64,000 nucleotides of DNA from Cyclobacteriaceae bacterium (lineage in GTDB: Bacteria > Bacteroidota > Bacteroidia > Cytophagales > Cyclobacteriaceae): positions 1-64,000 of the forward strand of contig JAEUUE010000138.1 of the NCBI GenBank assembly GCA_016787605.1. Direction: 5' to 3'. How positions within the stretch are numbered: position 1 is the stretch's first letter; every line of letters starts with the position of its first letter. Of this stretch, positions 27,061 to 36,412 are shown piece after piece. The notes beneath the pieces were generated by a model, which saw nothing but the letters and a program-made list of their open reading frames with translations, was not told where the DNA came from and ran no database searches. The translations under genes were made by a program, and so were the position numbers.

Positions 27061-27312
27061 TCAGGCGACCTGGGCTACCTTCTGGGGCTCCAGCTTTGCC
27101 TTTCTGGGTTTGCTGCGCTTCATCTCCTTCTTCAGGAGAGAAGAAAACTCATTGGCCATCTTCTTGGCAGTCCGGCTGATCAGTTTCTTTACCTTCTTGT
27201 TGGGCTCGGGCAACTCCAGTGAAGTGATGGACCGTTGAACGGAGTCCTTCAGCAGGTTGCGCAGAGCCTTCTTAGAAACGCGCTTGGCAGGTTTTTCGGC
27301 CTTCTTTTCCAT
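27061..27312 (-). CDS. Small basic, lysine-rich protein
   Basis: 83 residues from the ATG at 27312, with about a third Lys/Arg: MEKKAEKPAKRVSKKALRN at the start and KKEMKRSKPRKAKLEPQ near the end. A central amphipathic stretch (SITSLELPEPNKKVKKLISRTAKK) lies between. The basic tails recall histone-like or nucleic-acid-binding proteins but I recognise no family. It is a single-gene unit with its own -7 box (27339-27346) and a strong terminator, which supports it as a real gene. Confidence 0.65.
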   Translation of the reverse strand: MEKKAEKPAKRVSKKALRNLLKDSVQRSITSLELPEPNKKVKKLISRTAKKMANEFSSLLKKEMKRSKPRKAKLEPQKVAQVA

Positions 27313-27338
27313 GGGGGTAGTGTTTGTAGTCGCTATTT

Positions 27339-27346
27339 CAAAGCTA
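27339..27346 (-). promoter_or_regulatory. Bacteroidota -7 box (TAGCTTTG)
   Basis: On the minus strand TAGCTTTG matches TAnnTTTG exactly and lies 26 bases before the ATG of the small basic protein. Confidence 0.55.
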
Positions 27347-27457
27347 CTACCCGCGTTCCGAAACTCCCGTTTCCGGGAGGGCCAAGAAGTAAACAATCTG
27401 TCAACATGTGCAAGATGCTATTTATCAGCATGTTACAAGCCCATTGTGGATAAGTCC

Positions 27458-29869
27458 CTACTCGTACCGCAACGACTTTACGGGATCCACGGAGGCTGCC
27501 CGTATGGCCTGGTAGGATACCGTCGCCCAGGCGATGACGATGGCCAGCAACCCGCACCCGACAAATATCAACGGGGAAAGAGTGATCCGGTAGGAGAATG
27601 AGCTCAGCCACCAGTTGGCCACATACCACCCGCCGGCAATGGCCGGAACAATGGCGATAAGCACCAGGCGAGTAAATTCCTTCGACAGCAGGAAGGTGAG
27701 GCTGAATACGGAGGCCCCCATTGCCTTGCGCACCCCAATTTCCTTGGTGCGTTGTTCGGTGGTGAACGCCGCCAGCGCAAACAAGCCCAGGGAAGCGATG
27801 ACGATTGCCAGCAACGAGAATACCGTGAAGATATCGCGCAGCCGCATCTCCGACCGGAAGAGGGCATCAAATTCCTGGTCCATGAAGTTGTACTCAAACG
27901 GCTCCCCGGGGGCGATTTCCTTCCATTGCTTTTCCAGGGAGGCAATGACCGGCTTGGGGTCTCCCTCATAGCGGACCGAGAGTTCACGGCCGTCTTCCCC
28001 CAACCGGATCATCACAGGCCGGACCTTGTCCTTCAGGGATTCAAAGTTGAAATCTTTTATCACCCCGATGATTCGGTAATGGGTAGGCGTCTCGCCGCCA
28101 AAATCAGTGAGCTCATGAGCCAGCGGATCAGTAAACCCGAATTCACGCACGGTGGCCTCATTGACCAGGCAGGACAAACTGTCTCCCGCGTTATCGCGGC
28201 TGAAATTACGCCCTTGTATAATTTCCATCTTCATCACGTCGACATGGTCCCAGTCGGCGGAATACGTACCCAGGATATGATCCACCTCCTTATTCTTCTC
28301 CCGGACCAGGTTCGTGTTGTTCGTTCCCGGGAAACTGTTGCCGGTATAGCTGGCCGCAACGACGCCGGGAATTTCCGTTGCCGACGTCTTGAACACCCTG
28401 GCGTTGGTTCCCAGGCGGCGCACACCGGTCACCGAAATGACATTCTCCTTATCCATGCCAAGGTTCTTGGACTGCATGAAGTTCAGTTGTTGGAACACCA
28501 CGGCGGTGGCAATAATCAGGAACGTGGAGACAGCAAACTGAAAGACCACCAGCGAACTCCGGATTCCTTTGCTCTTCACGCCCGCGCGAACTTTACCCTT
28601 GAGTACTTCCACGGCGCTGAAGGAGGTCATGTAGAACGCCGGGTAGCTTCCGGCCATCAGCCCCACGATAACCAGGAGGACGGCCACCGCGGCAAAGAAG
28701 GCCGGATTATAAAGCGTATCCAATGTCAGTTGCTTGCCCGCCAACTCGTTGAATGATGGCAGCAAGAGATAACTCAGGGCAATGGCGCCCACGATGGCGA
28801 GTCCGCTGTACACAAAGGACTCGGCCAGGAACTGCCCCATCATCTGCCCCCGCTGCGAGCCCAGCGTTTTGCGAAGGCCAACTTCCTTGGCTCGTCCCGC
28901 GGAACGGGCCGTGGAGAGGTTCATGAAGTTGACGCAGGCGATCAGCAGGATGAACAGGCCCACGCCGCTGAAAATGTAGACGTTGGTCAGGCTGCTCTTG
29001 GGCTCGAGATCGTCGGCGAGCGCCGACCGCAGGTGTGTATCCGTCATCGGGTAGAGGAAGTAGCTGTAGATCCCTCCCTGCTTCTTGAATTCCTCAAAAG
29101 AAATACCAAGCCCCTCTTCCAGTTCCTTGCCCATGTTCTTGGCCACAATATCGTCCAGTTGCCGGTTGATGTCGGCAATGGAGGTTTGCGGATTTACCCG
29201 GGTATAGGTCTGCCAGGCGTTGCCTCCCCAGCCGGCGTAATAGTCCTTTTCAACCGTGGCAAACGAAATGACCGCCTGGAAACGGAAATGAGAATTGGTC
29301 GGGGGCTCAGCGGCAATGCCCGTTACTTTAACTGCCTTCCGGTCGTTGCCCACCACGAGCATCTGGCCCAGGCAATCCGTCGTGCCAAAGTATTTCCGTG
29401 CCAGCGCTTCGGTAATGACGATGGTATTCGGCTCGTTGAGGACCGTACGTGCATCGCCCTGGAGCAACGGGAAAGAGAAAAAGGTGAAAAAGTTGGAATC
29501 TGCCAGTACGATTTTCTCCTCTGTGAAGATTTTCTCGCCGTTGCGCATGGCAAAACCGGCGCCTGCGGTGGCGTACTTCAGCCGAAGGACGCTTTCAATA
29601 CCCGGAACCTCGGCCTGCAAGGCTGGTCCGACAGGCAAACTGGAATTGCAGGTCTTGAAATCCTGGTCGCCGATGCGGCCATGCAGCCCGATGCGGTAGA
29701 CTTTCTCCGCTTCCCAGTGAAACCGGTCATAGCTGATCTCGTCCATCACGTAGATGAACAGGAGAAGGCAGCAGGCCATACCAATGGTCAGGCCGGCGAT
29801 ATTGATGAAGGAGAAGAATTTGTACTTCCGGATATTACGGAAGGCCACGGTGAGATAGTTTCTTAGCAT
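27458..29869 (-). CDS. ABC transporter permease, MacB/FtsX type
   Basis: 803 residues from the ATG at 29869 (MLRNYLTVAFRNIRKYK); a TTG at 29908 would only add a non-conserved leader. The layout is TM helix, MacB periplasmic domain, FtsX helices with AGRAKEVGLRKTLGSQ, second periplasmic domain, and FtsX helices with EQRTKEIGVRKAMGAS. It is the last gene of a leftward cluster: adaptor, ATPase, permease, permease. It should work with the ATPase at 32687-33376 to move an unknown compound or lipid across the envelope. Confidence 0.88.
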   Translation of the reverse strand: MLRNYLTVAFRNIRKYKFFSFINIAGLTIGMACCLLLFIYVMDEISYDRFHWEAEKVYRIGLHGRIGDQDFKTCNSSLPVGPALQAEVPGIESVLRLKYATAGAGFAMRNGEKIFTEEKIVLADSNFFTFFSFPLLQGDARTVLNEPNTIVITEALARKYFGTTDCLGQMLVVGNDRKAVKVTGIAAEPPTNSHFRFQAVISFATVEKDYYAGWGGNAWQTYTRVNPQTSIADINRQLDDIVAKNMGKELEEGLGISFEEFKKQGGIYSYFLYPMTDTHLRSALADDLEPKSSLTNVYIFSGVGLFILLIACVNFMNLSTARSAGRAKEVGLRKTLGSQRGQMMGQFLAESFVYSGLAIVGAIALSYLLLPSFNELAGKQLTLDTLYNPAFFAAVAVLLVIVGLMAGSYPAFYMTSFSAVEVLKGKVRAGVKSKGIRSSLVVFQFAVSTFLIIATAVVFQQLNFMQSKNLGMDKENVISVTGVRRLGTNARVFKTSATEIPGVVAASYTGNSFPGTNNTNLVREKNKEVDHILGTYSADWDHVDVMKMEIIQGRNFSRDNAGDSLSCLVNEATVREFGFTDPLAHELTDFGGETPTHYRIIGVIKDFNFESLKDKVRPVMIRLGEDGRELSVRYEGDPKPVIASLEKQWKEIAPGEPFEYNFMDQEFDALFRSEMRLRDIFTVFSLLAIVIASLGLFALAAFTTEQRTKEIGVRKAMGASVFSLTFLLSKEFTRLVLIAIVPAIAGGWYVANWWLSSFSYRITLSPLIFVGCGLLAIVIAWATVSYQAIRAASVDPVKSLRYE

Positions 29870-29996
29870 ATCGCTACTGTTTTGGGTAAAGCAGTCCTGC
29901 TCGCACATACGGCGAGGAGTAACTGCTCACGGGGTTAGGGATTTGAAGCTTAGACGCCGGCGCGGGGGAAGATGTTGCAGCTCATCCGAACATTTT

Positions 29997-32390
29997 TTAC
30001 TCGTCCCGCAGCACATGGGCGGGGTTCAGACGGGTGGTACTATACACCTTATAGCCCACGGAGACCGCCGAAACCACGAAGAGAATCAAGGCAGAGACGA
30101 TCATGGTCACGGCGCTGGCATCGAGGTAGTACCTCCAGATGCTCTTCATCAGCATGCCCGCCATCCAGGAACCGGCAAAGGCGCCCAGGACCGAAGCAAT
30201 CACCAGGATGATGGCGAACTCCAGGTTGATCACCCTGGCGAGGTTGGCGACGGATGCCCCCAGCACCTTGCGAACCCCGATCTCTTTCATCTTCTTGATG
30301 ATGTTGAGGGAGACCAGCGTAAACAGCCCGGTTGCCGACAATAGCAGGGCCACCGTTCCCAGGAAGATGAACATCACCACAATGTTGTTGTTCACCGTAT
30401 TCGCCTCCACGATTTCCTCATCCATATAGCGACCGTTATACATCCGGTCCGGGAACAGTTCTTTCCACTTCGACTCCATATATTCATTCACCGACTTCAG
30501 CTTATCGGACGGTGCTTTGACCAACAGGTGATTGACACGGTCCTTCGATCCATAGCGGAACATGCACGGTGACATCTTTTCCCAAAGCCCACGGTTATAA
30601 ATGTCTTTAACTACTCCCACGATGAAGTAATGGACCGTATCCATCCAGATGATCTCCTTGCCCAGCGGCTCGGCCAGTCCGAGTTCTTTCGCCAATCCCT
30701 CGGTCACGATGACTGATTCTTTGCGATCGGTCTCGCTGTCGGCAGTGAAATTGCGACCCTGGAGGAGGGTCAAACCCACCGTGGGGACATAGTCCTCCCC
30801 TACATCCAGGATGTCGACTTCGATCTCCTTGTCTTCGTGCTTGATCGGGTCGTTGAAGGAAGAGGAATAAACATGATGCTGTGACCCGGCAATGGAAATG
30901 ATATCCCTGTTGTCGGCCAAAGCGTTTCGGAGCGTTTCATACTCCGCCCGGCCATTGACATAGGTAAATACCAGCCCCTCTTTGTTGAATCCCAGGTCAA
31001 ATTCCCGCTGGAATTTTGCGTTATCGGTAAAGGCAAAGCTGCACACAATGCCAATGAGGGATATGGCAAACTGCATGGTCAGCAGGAATCGTGTGAAATA
31101 ATTGGTCCCCCCGAACTTCAGTTTGCCCTTCAAAATGCTGGTCGGCTGAAACTTGCTGATGTAGAAGGCCGGGTAGCTGCCGGCGAGGAGACTGGTAAAT
31201 AACAGCGCAGCTCCCATGAAAATCAGGAAATTGGGCCGGCCGAAATAGTCGGGCTCCAGTTTCAGGTCAGGCCACAGGTCGTTGAAAGCCGGAATCAGCA
31301 GCCACTCGCCGATCGCGATGCCCAGCAGCAGGGCCAGGAGGCAGGTCAGCGTGGTCTCGCCAATAAATTGGAATATGAGGTGCTTTCGCGTGCTTCCCAT
31401 GACTTTCCGGATGCCAATTTCCTTTAGCCTCCGCGAACTAATGGCCACCGCCGTATTGGTCAGGTTAAAGCACGCGATCAGCAGCACGAAAATGCCCATG
31501 ACGCCTACCCCCACTACCGCCGCGATGGGAGATCCTTCACGGGTCCAGGTACCCGGACGCTCGTTGTAACTGTCGTCGACGGCCATGCCGACAAATGACT
31601 GCAACTTGAATTCACGAATAATGAAGTCTTCCCGGATCTTGTTGTTGTTCTCCGTGTACGGCTTCAACTGCGCTTCGATGGAGGCGATGCGGGAAGGGTT
31701 CTTCACCTGGACAAACAGCGTATTGCGGAAATACCAGCTATTCTCGTTGTAGGCGCGATCGCCCACAAACTGCTGGGCATTGAACTGATTGTCATACAGG
31801 GAGAAGGCCCGGTCCGGGAAACTCGAATTCGTAGGCTGCTTGCGGAAGACACCGGTCACGGTAAATTCCTTGGTCTTGCCGCTGTCCAGTACCTGCACCA
31901 TCGTCTTGCCCAAGGCACTCTCCTTTCCAAAATACTTTTCGGCAAGTTCCTGGTGAATGATGATCTGGCTCTTGTTCTTGAGCACCCCGTCGCCCTCCAG
32001 AAACTCAAAGGAGAACAGGTCGAAAAAGGCGGGGTCAACATTGGTAACGCTGGTCTGAAAAAGATCATCGCCGATCCGGAAATTCCCTCCCCCGGGAGAG
32101 TAGCGGACTACGGCGTCGATGTCTGACACATTCTGACGGATGGCATTACCCAGCGCGATCGGCACATGGCCAAAGGTGGTCTGGTTTCCCTGGAACTCCC
32201 GCACGGTGTTGACCCGGTAAATGGTGGGCGCATTGACATGATGAGTGTCAAAGGCGACGTTGAAATCGTAGTTGAAATAACCGACAATGCAGCAGGCGAT
32301 GGCGATGGCCATTCCCAGGATGTTGATCGACAAGAAGAGCTTGTTCTTCGACATGCTCCTGAGCGTAATCAGCAGGTAATTCTTGATCAT
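29997..32390 (-). CDS. ABC transporter permease, MacB/FtsX type
   Basis: 797 residues, the same two-half layout as its neighbour: MIKNYLLITLRSMSKNKLFLSINILG at the start, SRRLKEIGIRKVMGSTRKHL in the first FtsX set, IIKKMKEIGVRKVLGAS in the second. It has 127 bases to the next permease gene and about 300 bases to the ATPase gene. That gap contains a terminator and a sigma-54-like box, so this gene may have its own promoter. Substrate unknown. Confidence 0.88.
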   Translation of the reverse strand: MIKNYLLITLRSMSKNKLFLSINILGMAIAIACCIVGYFNYDFNVAFDTHHVNAPTIYRVNTVREFQGNQTTFGHVPIALGNAIRQNVSDIDAVVRYSPGGGNFRIGDDLFQTSVTNVDPAFFDLFSFEFLEGDGVLKNKSQIIIHQELAEKYFGKESALGKTMVQVLDSGKTKEFTVTGVFRKQPTNSSFPDRAFSLYDNQFNAQQFVGDRAYNENSWYFRNTLFVQVKNPSRIASIEAQLKPYTENNNKIREDFIIREFKLQSFVGMAVDDSYNERPGTWTREGSPIAAVVGVGVMGIFVLLIACFNLTNTAVAISSRRLKEIGIRKVMGSTRKHLIFQFIGETTLTCLLALLLGIAIGEWLLIPAFNDLWPDLKLEPDYFGRPNFLIFMGAALLFTSLLAGSYPAFYISKFQPTSILKGKLKFGGTNYFTRFLLTMQFAISLIGIVCSFAFTDNAKFQREFDLGFNKEGLVFTYVNGRAEYETLRNALADNRDIISIAGSQHHVYSSSFNDPIKHEDKEIEVDILDVGEDYVPTVGLTLLQGRNFTADSETDRKESVIVTEGLAKELGLAEPLGKEIIWMDTVHYFIVGVVKDIYNRGLWEKMSPCMFRYGSKDRVNHLLVKAPSDKLKSVNEYMESKWKELFPDRMYNGRYMDEEIVEANTVNNNIVVMFIFLGTVALLLSATGLFTLVSLNIIKKMKEIGVRKVLGASVANLARVINLEFAIILVIASVLGAFAGSWMAGMLMKSIWRYYLDASAVTMIVSALILFVVSAVSVGYKVYSTTRLNPAHVLRDE

Positions 32391-32449
32391 CGGCGAAGGG
32401 GTAATGGTGTATAGACTGTAAATACAGGGAAAAGGTTGCGCGCAGTATG

Positions 32450-32465
32450 TTCAATTCGCATGCCA
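32450..32465 (-). promoter_or_regulatory. Sigma-54-like promoter, permease gene
   Basis: On the minus strand TGGCAT, five bases, TTGAA matches the -24/-12 layout TGGCAC-N5-TTGCA with two mismatches and correct spacing, about 60 bases before the ATG at 32390. Confidence 0.35.
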
Positions 32466-32556
32466 GTGCTCCAGTTTAGACCCGTTCGACTATTCCCAGG
32501 GCCCGGTGTTCACTAGCGTACAGCAGATTGTTCGCTTACAGGTCACACCAAACAGA

Positions 32557-32595
32557 AAACCCACCCTCACTCAGCAGGCTGAAGAGGATGGGTTT
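32557..32595 (-). terminator. Intrinsic terminator after the ABC ATPase gene
   Basis: AAACCCACCCTC pairs with GAGGATGGGTTT with one mismatch, and the inside TCAGC pairs with GCTGA. On the minus strand a TTTTCTGTTT stretch follows. It separates the adaptor/ATPase unit from the two permease genes. Confidence 0.65.
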
Positions 32596-32686
32596 ATCTA
32601 ACCTAAACCTAAAACTATGAAGAACGCATCAGGTCAACTAAGTGCCTGAACTCTTTCGGAGGATCCGCTAAACGGATGGGTCTCCG

Positions 32687-33376
<690 letters not shown>

Positions 33377-33489
33377 AGTATTTCGGTGTTAAGGGTTAGA
33401 TGCAGTTTATAGTGGAATAGTTTTGTTGAATACTGTCTTTTTTCGCGATCGTTACAGGCATTAGACGCTATCTTACTCAAATAGTTGCA

Positions 33490-34743
33490 CTACTTCAGGA
33501 TTAAAACTTCGTTGGTTCCAAAGTTCTCATAGGAAGAAGTGATCACGCGGTCGCCAGGTTTAAGGCCTTCCAGCACTTCAAAATACTCGGAACCCATCTT
33601 CCGTCCCAGCCGCACGTCGCGCTTCACGGCCCGGTCATCACTCTCCAGGATGAACACCCAGTTGCCGCCGGTGTCTTTATAGAATCCGCCCATGGGCAGG
33701 AGAAGCTCTTCCGACGGCTGGCCCAGCTCAATGCGGAGCCGGAGCGACTGACCACGGCGAAGCCCTTGCGGGGTCTCACCCTGAAAATTCATATCCACTT
33801 CAAAACGTCCGCCCACGATGTTGGGATAGACATACGTGATCACGAGCGTATACGTCTTCCCGGCAAAATCCGTCGTGGCCGTCAATCCCGTGCTGATGCG
33901 CGGCAAGTACAATTCGTCTATCGGAACCCGGACTTTATAGGAGCCAATGATATCCACTTGGCCGAGCCGCTGGCCGGTGTTGATGGCCTGCCCGACTTCC
34001 CAGTGGGTCTGGGTAGACAACTGGCCATCGATCGGCGCCTTAATATTCAGGTTCTCCAGGATGGTGCGCACGGCAATGAGGTTCTGCCTCATCCGGTTTT
34101 CAGAAGCATCAATATCCTTCAGTTGCTCCATGCGATTGATTGAATCGCGGCGGTAGGCCTCATAGGTGAACAACCTACGGTCCATATTGTACTTGTAATC
34201 TGCTTCTGTGCGCTCAAAATCCTGTTTGGCAATCAATTTCTTATCGAACAATACTTTCTGTCGTTCATATTGAGGCCTGAGGATAGCCAACTGGTTATCG
34301 ACGAAGGCCAATTGCTGACGCTGGTCAAGATCGTTCCGCAGGATTCCGAGCCGCGTATCGCGCGAACGGTTGATGCTCTCGACGAGCTGGGCCTCCTGCT
34401 GCAACACGGCGATCTCCCGATTGAGATTGGAAATCTCCATGATCAAGTCCCCCTTGTGGACCATGGAGCCACTTTCGCGGACCACGCGCTTGACGTTTCC
34501 GCCTTCGAGGGCATCCAGGTAGACCGTCCTGCTCGGCTGAACTTCACCGGTCTGCGGGATATATTCCTTGAATTGTCCCATCCGGATCTCCGAAATGGTG
34601 ATTTTCTCCTTTTCAATCACTAACCGCGACCGGCGGTCGGCAAATATGAACTGGTAGGCAACAAAGAGCACGAGCAGGGAAATACCGCCGTAGGTAGCGA
34701 TCCGCTTCAGCGTCCAGGTCTTCTTGGCAATCTTCTTATCCAT
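33490..34743 (-). CDS. HlyD/MacA-type periplasmic adaptor
   Basis: 417 residues. A short cytoplasmic start, a membrane helix at about 14-31 (ATYGGISLLVLFVAYQFIFA), a lipoyl half-motif, a long coiled-coil hairpin (EISNLNREIAVLQQEAQLVES to MRQNLIAVRTILENL), the second half-motif ending NIKAPIDGQL, then beta-barrel and MP domains. It links an inner-membrane permease to an outer-membrane channel, which is not encoded here. It is the first gene of the cluster, with a sigma-54-like box 40 bases upstream, and is divergent from a sigma-54 activator gene. Confidence 0.9.
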   Translation of the reverse strand: MDKKIAKKTWTLKRIATYGGISLLVLFVAYQFIFADRRSRLVIEKEKITISEIRMGQFKEYIPQTGEVQPSRTVYLDALEGGNVKRVVRESGSMVHKGDLIMEISNLNREIAVLQQEAQLVESINRSRDTRLGILRNDLDQRQQLAFVDNQLAILRPQYERQKVLFDKKLIAKQDFERTEADYKYNMDRRLFTYEAYRRDSINRMEQLKDIDASENRMRQNLIAVRTILENLNIKAPIDGQLSTQTHWEVGQAINTGQRLGQVDIIGSYKVRVPIDELYLPRISTGLTATTDFAGKTYTLVITYVYPNIVGGRFEVDMNFQGETPQGLRRGQSLRLRIELGQPSEELLLPMGGFYKDTGGNWVFILESDDRAVKRDVRLGRKMGSEYFEVLEGLKPGDRVITSSYENFGTNEVLILK

Positions 34744-34783
34744 CCAAATGCTTTTTTTGGGCTTGGCCCAGGCTATAGCCCTT

Positions 34784-34800
34784 TGCCAACTACCGTGCCA
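34784..34800 (-). promoter_or_regulatory. Sigma-54-like (-24/-12) promoter for the adaptor/ABC unit
   Basis: On the minus strand TGGCACGGTAGTTGGCA: a perfect TGGCACG -24 element and TTG at the right distance, with GC of the -12 element shifted by one base. It is about 40 bases before the ATG at 34743. Confidence 0.5.
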
Positions 34801-34841
34801 ACGGGGAAATGCGCGAAAAGGTTATCCTTTTTCGAAATTCT

Positions 34842-34859
34842 ACGTTCATACCTGAACGT
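34842..34859. promoter_or_regulatory. Perfect inverted repeat, candidate activator site
   Basis: ACGTTCA, four bases, TGAACGT. It lies 42 bases upstream of the sigma-54-like box in the spacer shared by the adaptor gene and the NtrC-type regulator gene, a suitable position for a dimeric activator. Confidence 0.5.
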
Positions 34860-34914
34860 TAGTGTCCGATTGCGGACGAAGATTGGATGCCCTTGAACAC
34901 CAACCCGGCTGCAC

Positions 34915-34928
34915 CCCCTCTGGAGGGG
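34915..34928. repeat. GC-rich hairpin in the regulator leader
   Basis: CCCCTC, TG, GAGGGG, followed closely by another CCTGCAGGGGG. It resembles small REP-like hairpins. Its role is unknown. Confidence 0.3.
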
Positions 34929-34990
34929 CCTGCAGGGGGTTCGGTACCAACTTTGCCCGCTACGGAGAACAGCGCCCAAAACAGGACCCT

Positions 34991-36376
34991 ATGACTGAAC
35001 CCAAACGAGGAAAAATTCTCATCGTCGACGACAACGAGGACTTGCTCAAGGCGGCCAAAATGTACCTGAAGCGGTATTTCGCCCAGGTTGACGTCGAAAA
35101 GAACCCGGAGGCGATACCGGCCCTGCTCGGCAATGAAGACTACGACGTCATCCTGCTGGACATGAACTTTACCAAGGACGTCAGCAGCGGCAGCGAGGGG
35201 TATTACTGGCTCGAAAAAATCCTCCAGATCGATCCCTCGGCCGTGGTCGTGCTCATCACGGCGTATGGCGATGTCCAGATGGCCGTCAAAGCCATCAAGG
35301 CCGGGGCTACCGACTTTGTGCTGAAGCCCTGGGAGAACGAAAAACTTCTTGCGACGCTCTACTCTTCCATGAGGCTCCGGGAAACCCGTGATGAGGTGGA
35401 AAACCTCAAGATCAAGAACCAGGAAATTAACCAGGCGATCAACAGCAAGTACCTGGACATCATCGGTCAAAGCGCGGCCATGCAACGGATCTTCCAGACC
35501 ATCGACCGGGTGGCACATACCGATGCCAACGTGCTCATCCTCGGCGAAAACGGAACCGGGAAGGAACTGGTGGCGCGGGCCATCCATCGCCATTCCCGCC
35601 GCGGCCAGGAGACTTTTGTCGGCGTCGACCTGGGTTCGATCACGGAAACACTCTTTGAAAGTGAGTTGTTCGGGCATAAGAAAGGTTCCTTCACCGACGC
35701 CAAGGAAGACCGCCCAGGCCGCTTCGAGCTTGCCAACAAGGGCACGCTCTTTTTGGACGAAATCGGCAATCTATCCATGCCCCTGCAGGCCAAGCTGCTT
35801 ACCGTGCTGCAAAACCGGAAAGTGAGCCGGGTAGGATCCAACAAAGACACCCCCATCGATATCCGGCTCATCTGCGCGACCAACATGCCGTTGTATGACA
35901 TGGTCAAGGAGAACCGCTTCCGCCAGGACCTGCTCTACCGGATCAACACCATCGAAATCGAAATTCCCTCGTTGCGCGACCGGATGGAAGATATCCCGCT
36001 GCTATCCGCCCATTTCCTCAAGTACTACGCGGAGAAATACGGAAAAAACATTTCCAAGATCAGCGAAGCCGCCATGGCGAGGATGAACAAGCATCCCTGG
36101 CCCGGCAATATCCGTGAACTCCAGCACGCCATCGAGCGCGCCGTCATTCTGTCCAACAGCTCCGTGCTTCAGCCCGAGGACTTCACCTTCAATGTGACTT
36201 CCGGCAAGGAGAGCGAACAACCCCTGAACCTGGATCAGTTCAACCTCGACGAAGTGGAGAAGTTGCTGATCCGGAAAGTGCTGAAGAAATACAACGGCAA
36301 CATCACCCAGGCGGCTGCCGAATTGGGCCTCACCCGCTCTTCGCTGTATCGACGGCTCGAAAAACACGGCCTGTAA
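34991..36376 (+). CDS. Sigma-54-dependent response regulator, NtrC/AtoC family
   Basis: 461 residues from the ATG at 34991 (MTEPKRGKILIVDDNEDLL); an upstream TTG/other start at 34862 would add a non-conserved leader. The receiver has LLDMNFTKD with the phosphorylatable Asp. The AAA+ domain has GENGTGKE, the sigma-54 contact loop as GSFTDA instead of GAFTGA, and GTLFLDEIGNL. A Fis-type HTH (ITQAAAELGLTRSSLYRRLEKH) ends the protein. It is followed by a histidine kinase gene and is divergent from the adaptor/ABC operon, which it most likely activates. Confidence 0.93.
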   Translation: MTEPKRGKILIVDDNEDLLKAAKMYLKRYFAQVDVEKNPEAIPALLGNEDYDVILLDMNFTKDVSSGSEGYYWLEKILQIDPSAVVVLITAYGDVQMAVKAIKAGATDFVLKPWENEKLLATLYSSMRLRETRDEVENLKIKNQEINQAINSKYLDIIGQSAAMQRIFQTIDRVAHTDANVLILGENGTGKELVARAIHRHSRRGQETFVGVDLGSITETLFESELFGHKKGSFTDAKEDRPGRFELANKGTLFLDEIGNLSMPLQAKLLTVLQNRKVSRVGSNKDTPIDIRLICATNMPLYDMVKENRFRQDLLYRINTIEIEIPSLRDRMEDIPLLSAHFLKYYAEKYGKNISKISEAAMARMNKHPWPGNIRELQHAIERAVILSNSSVLQPEDFTFNVTSGKESEQPLNLDQFNLDEVEKLLIRKVLKKYNGNITQAAAELGLTRSSLYRRLEKHGL

Positions 36377-36412
36377 CCGGAAAACCGGAACAAATCCGGT
36401 ACTTTGGTGGGT

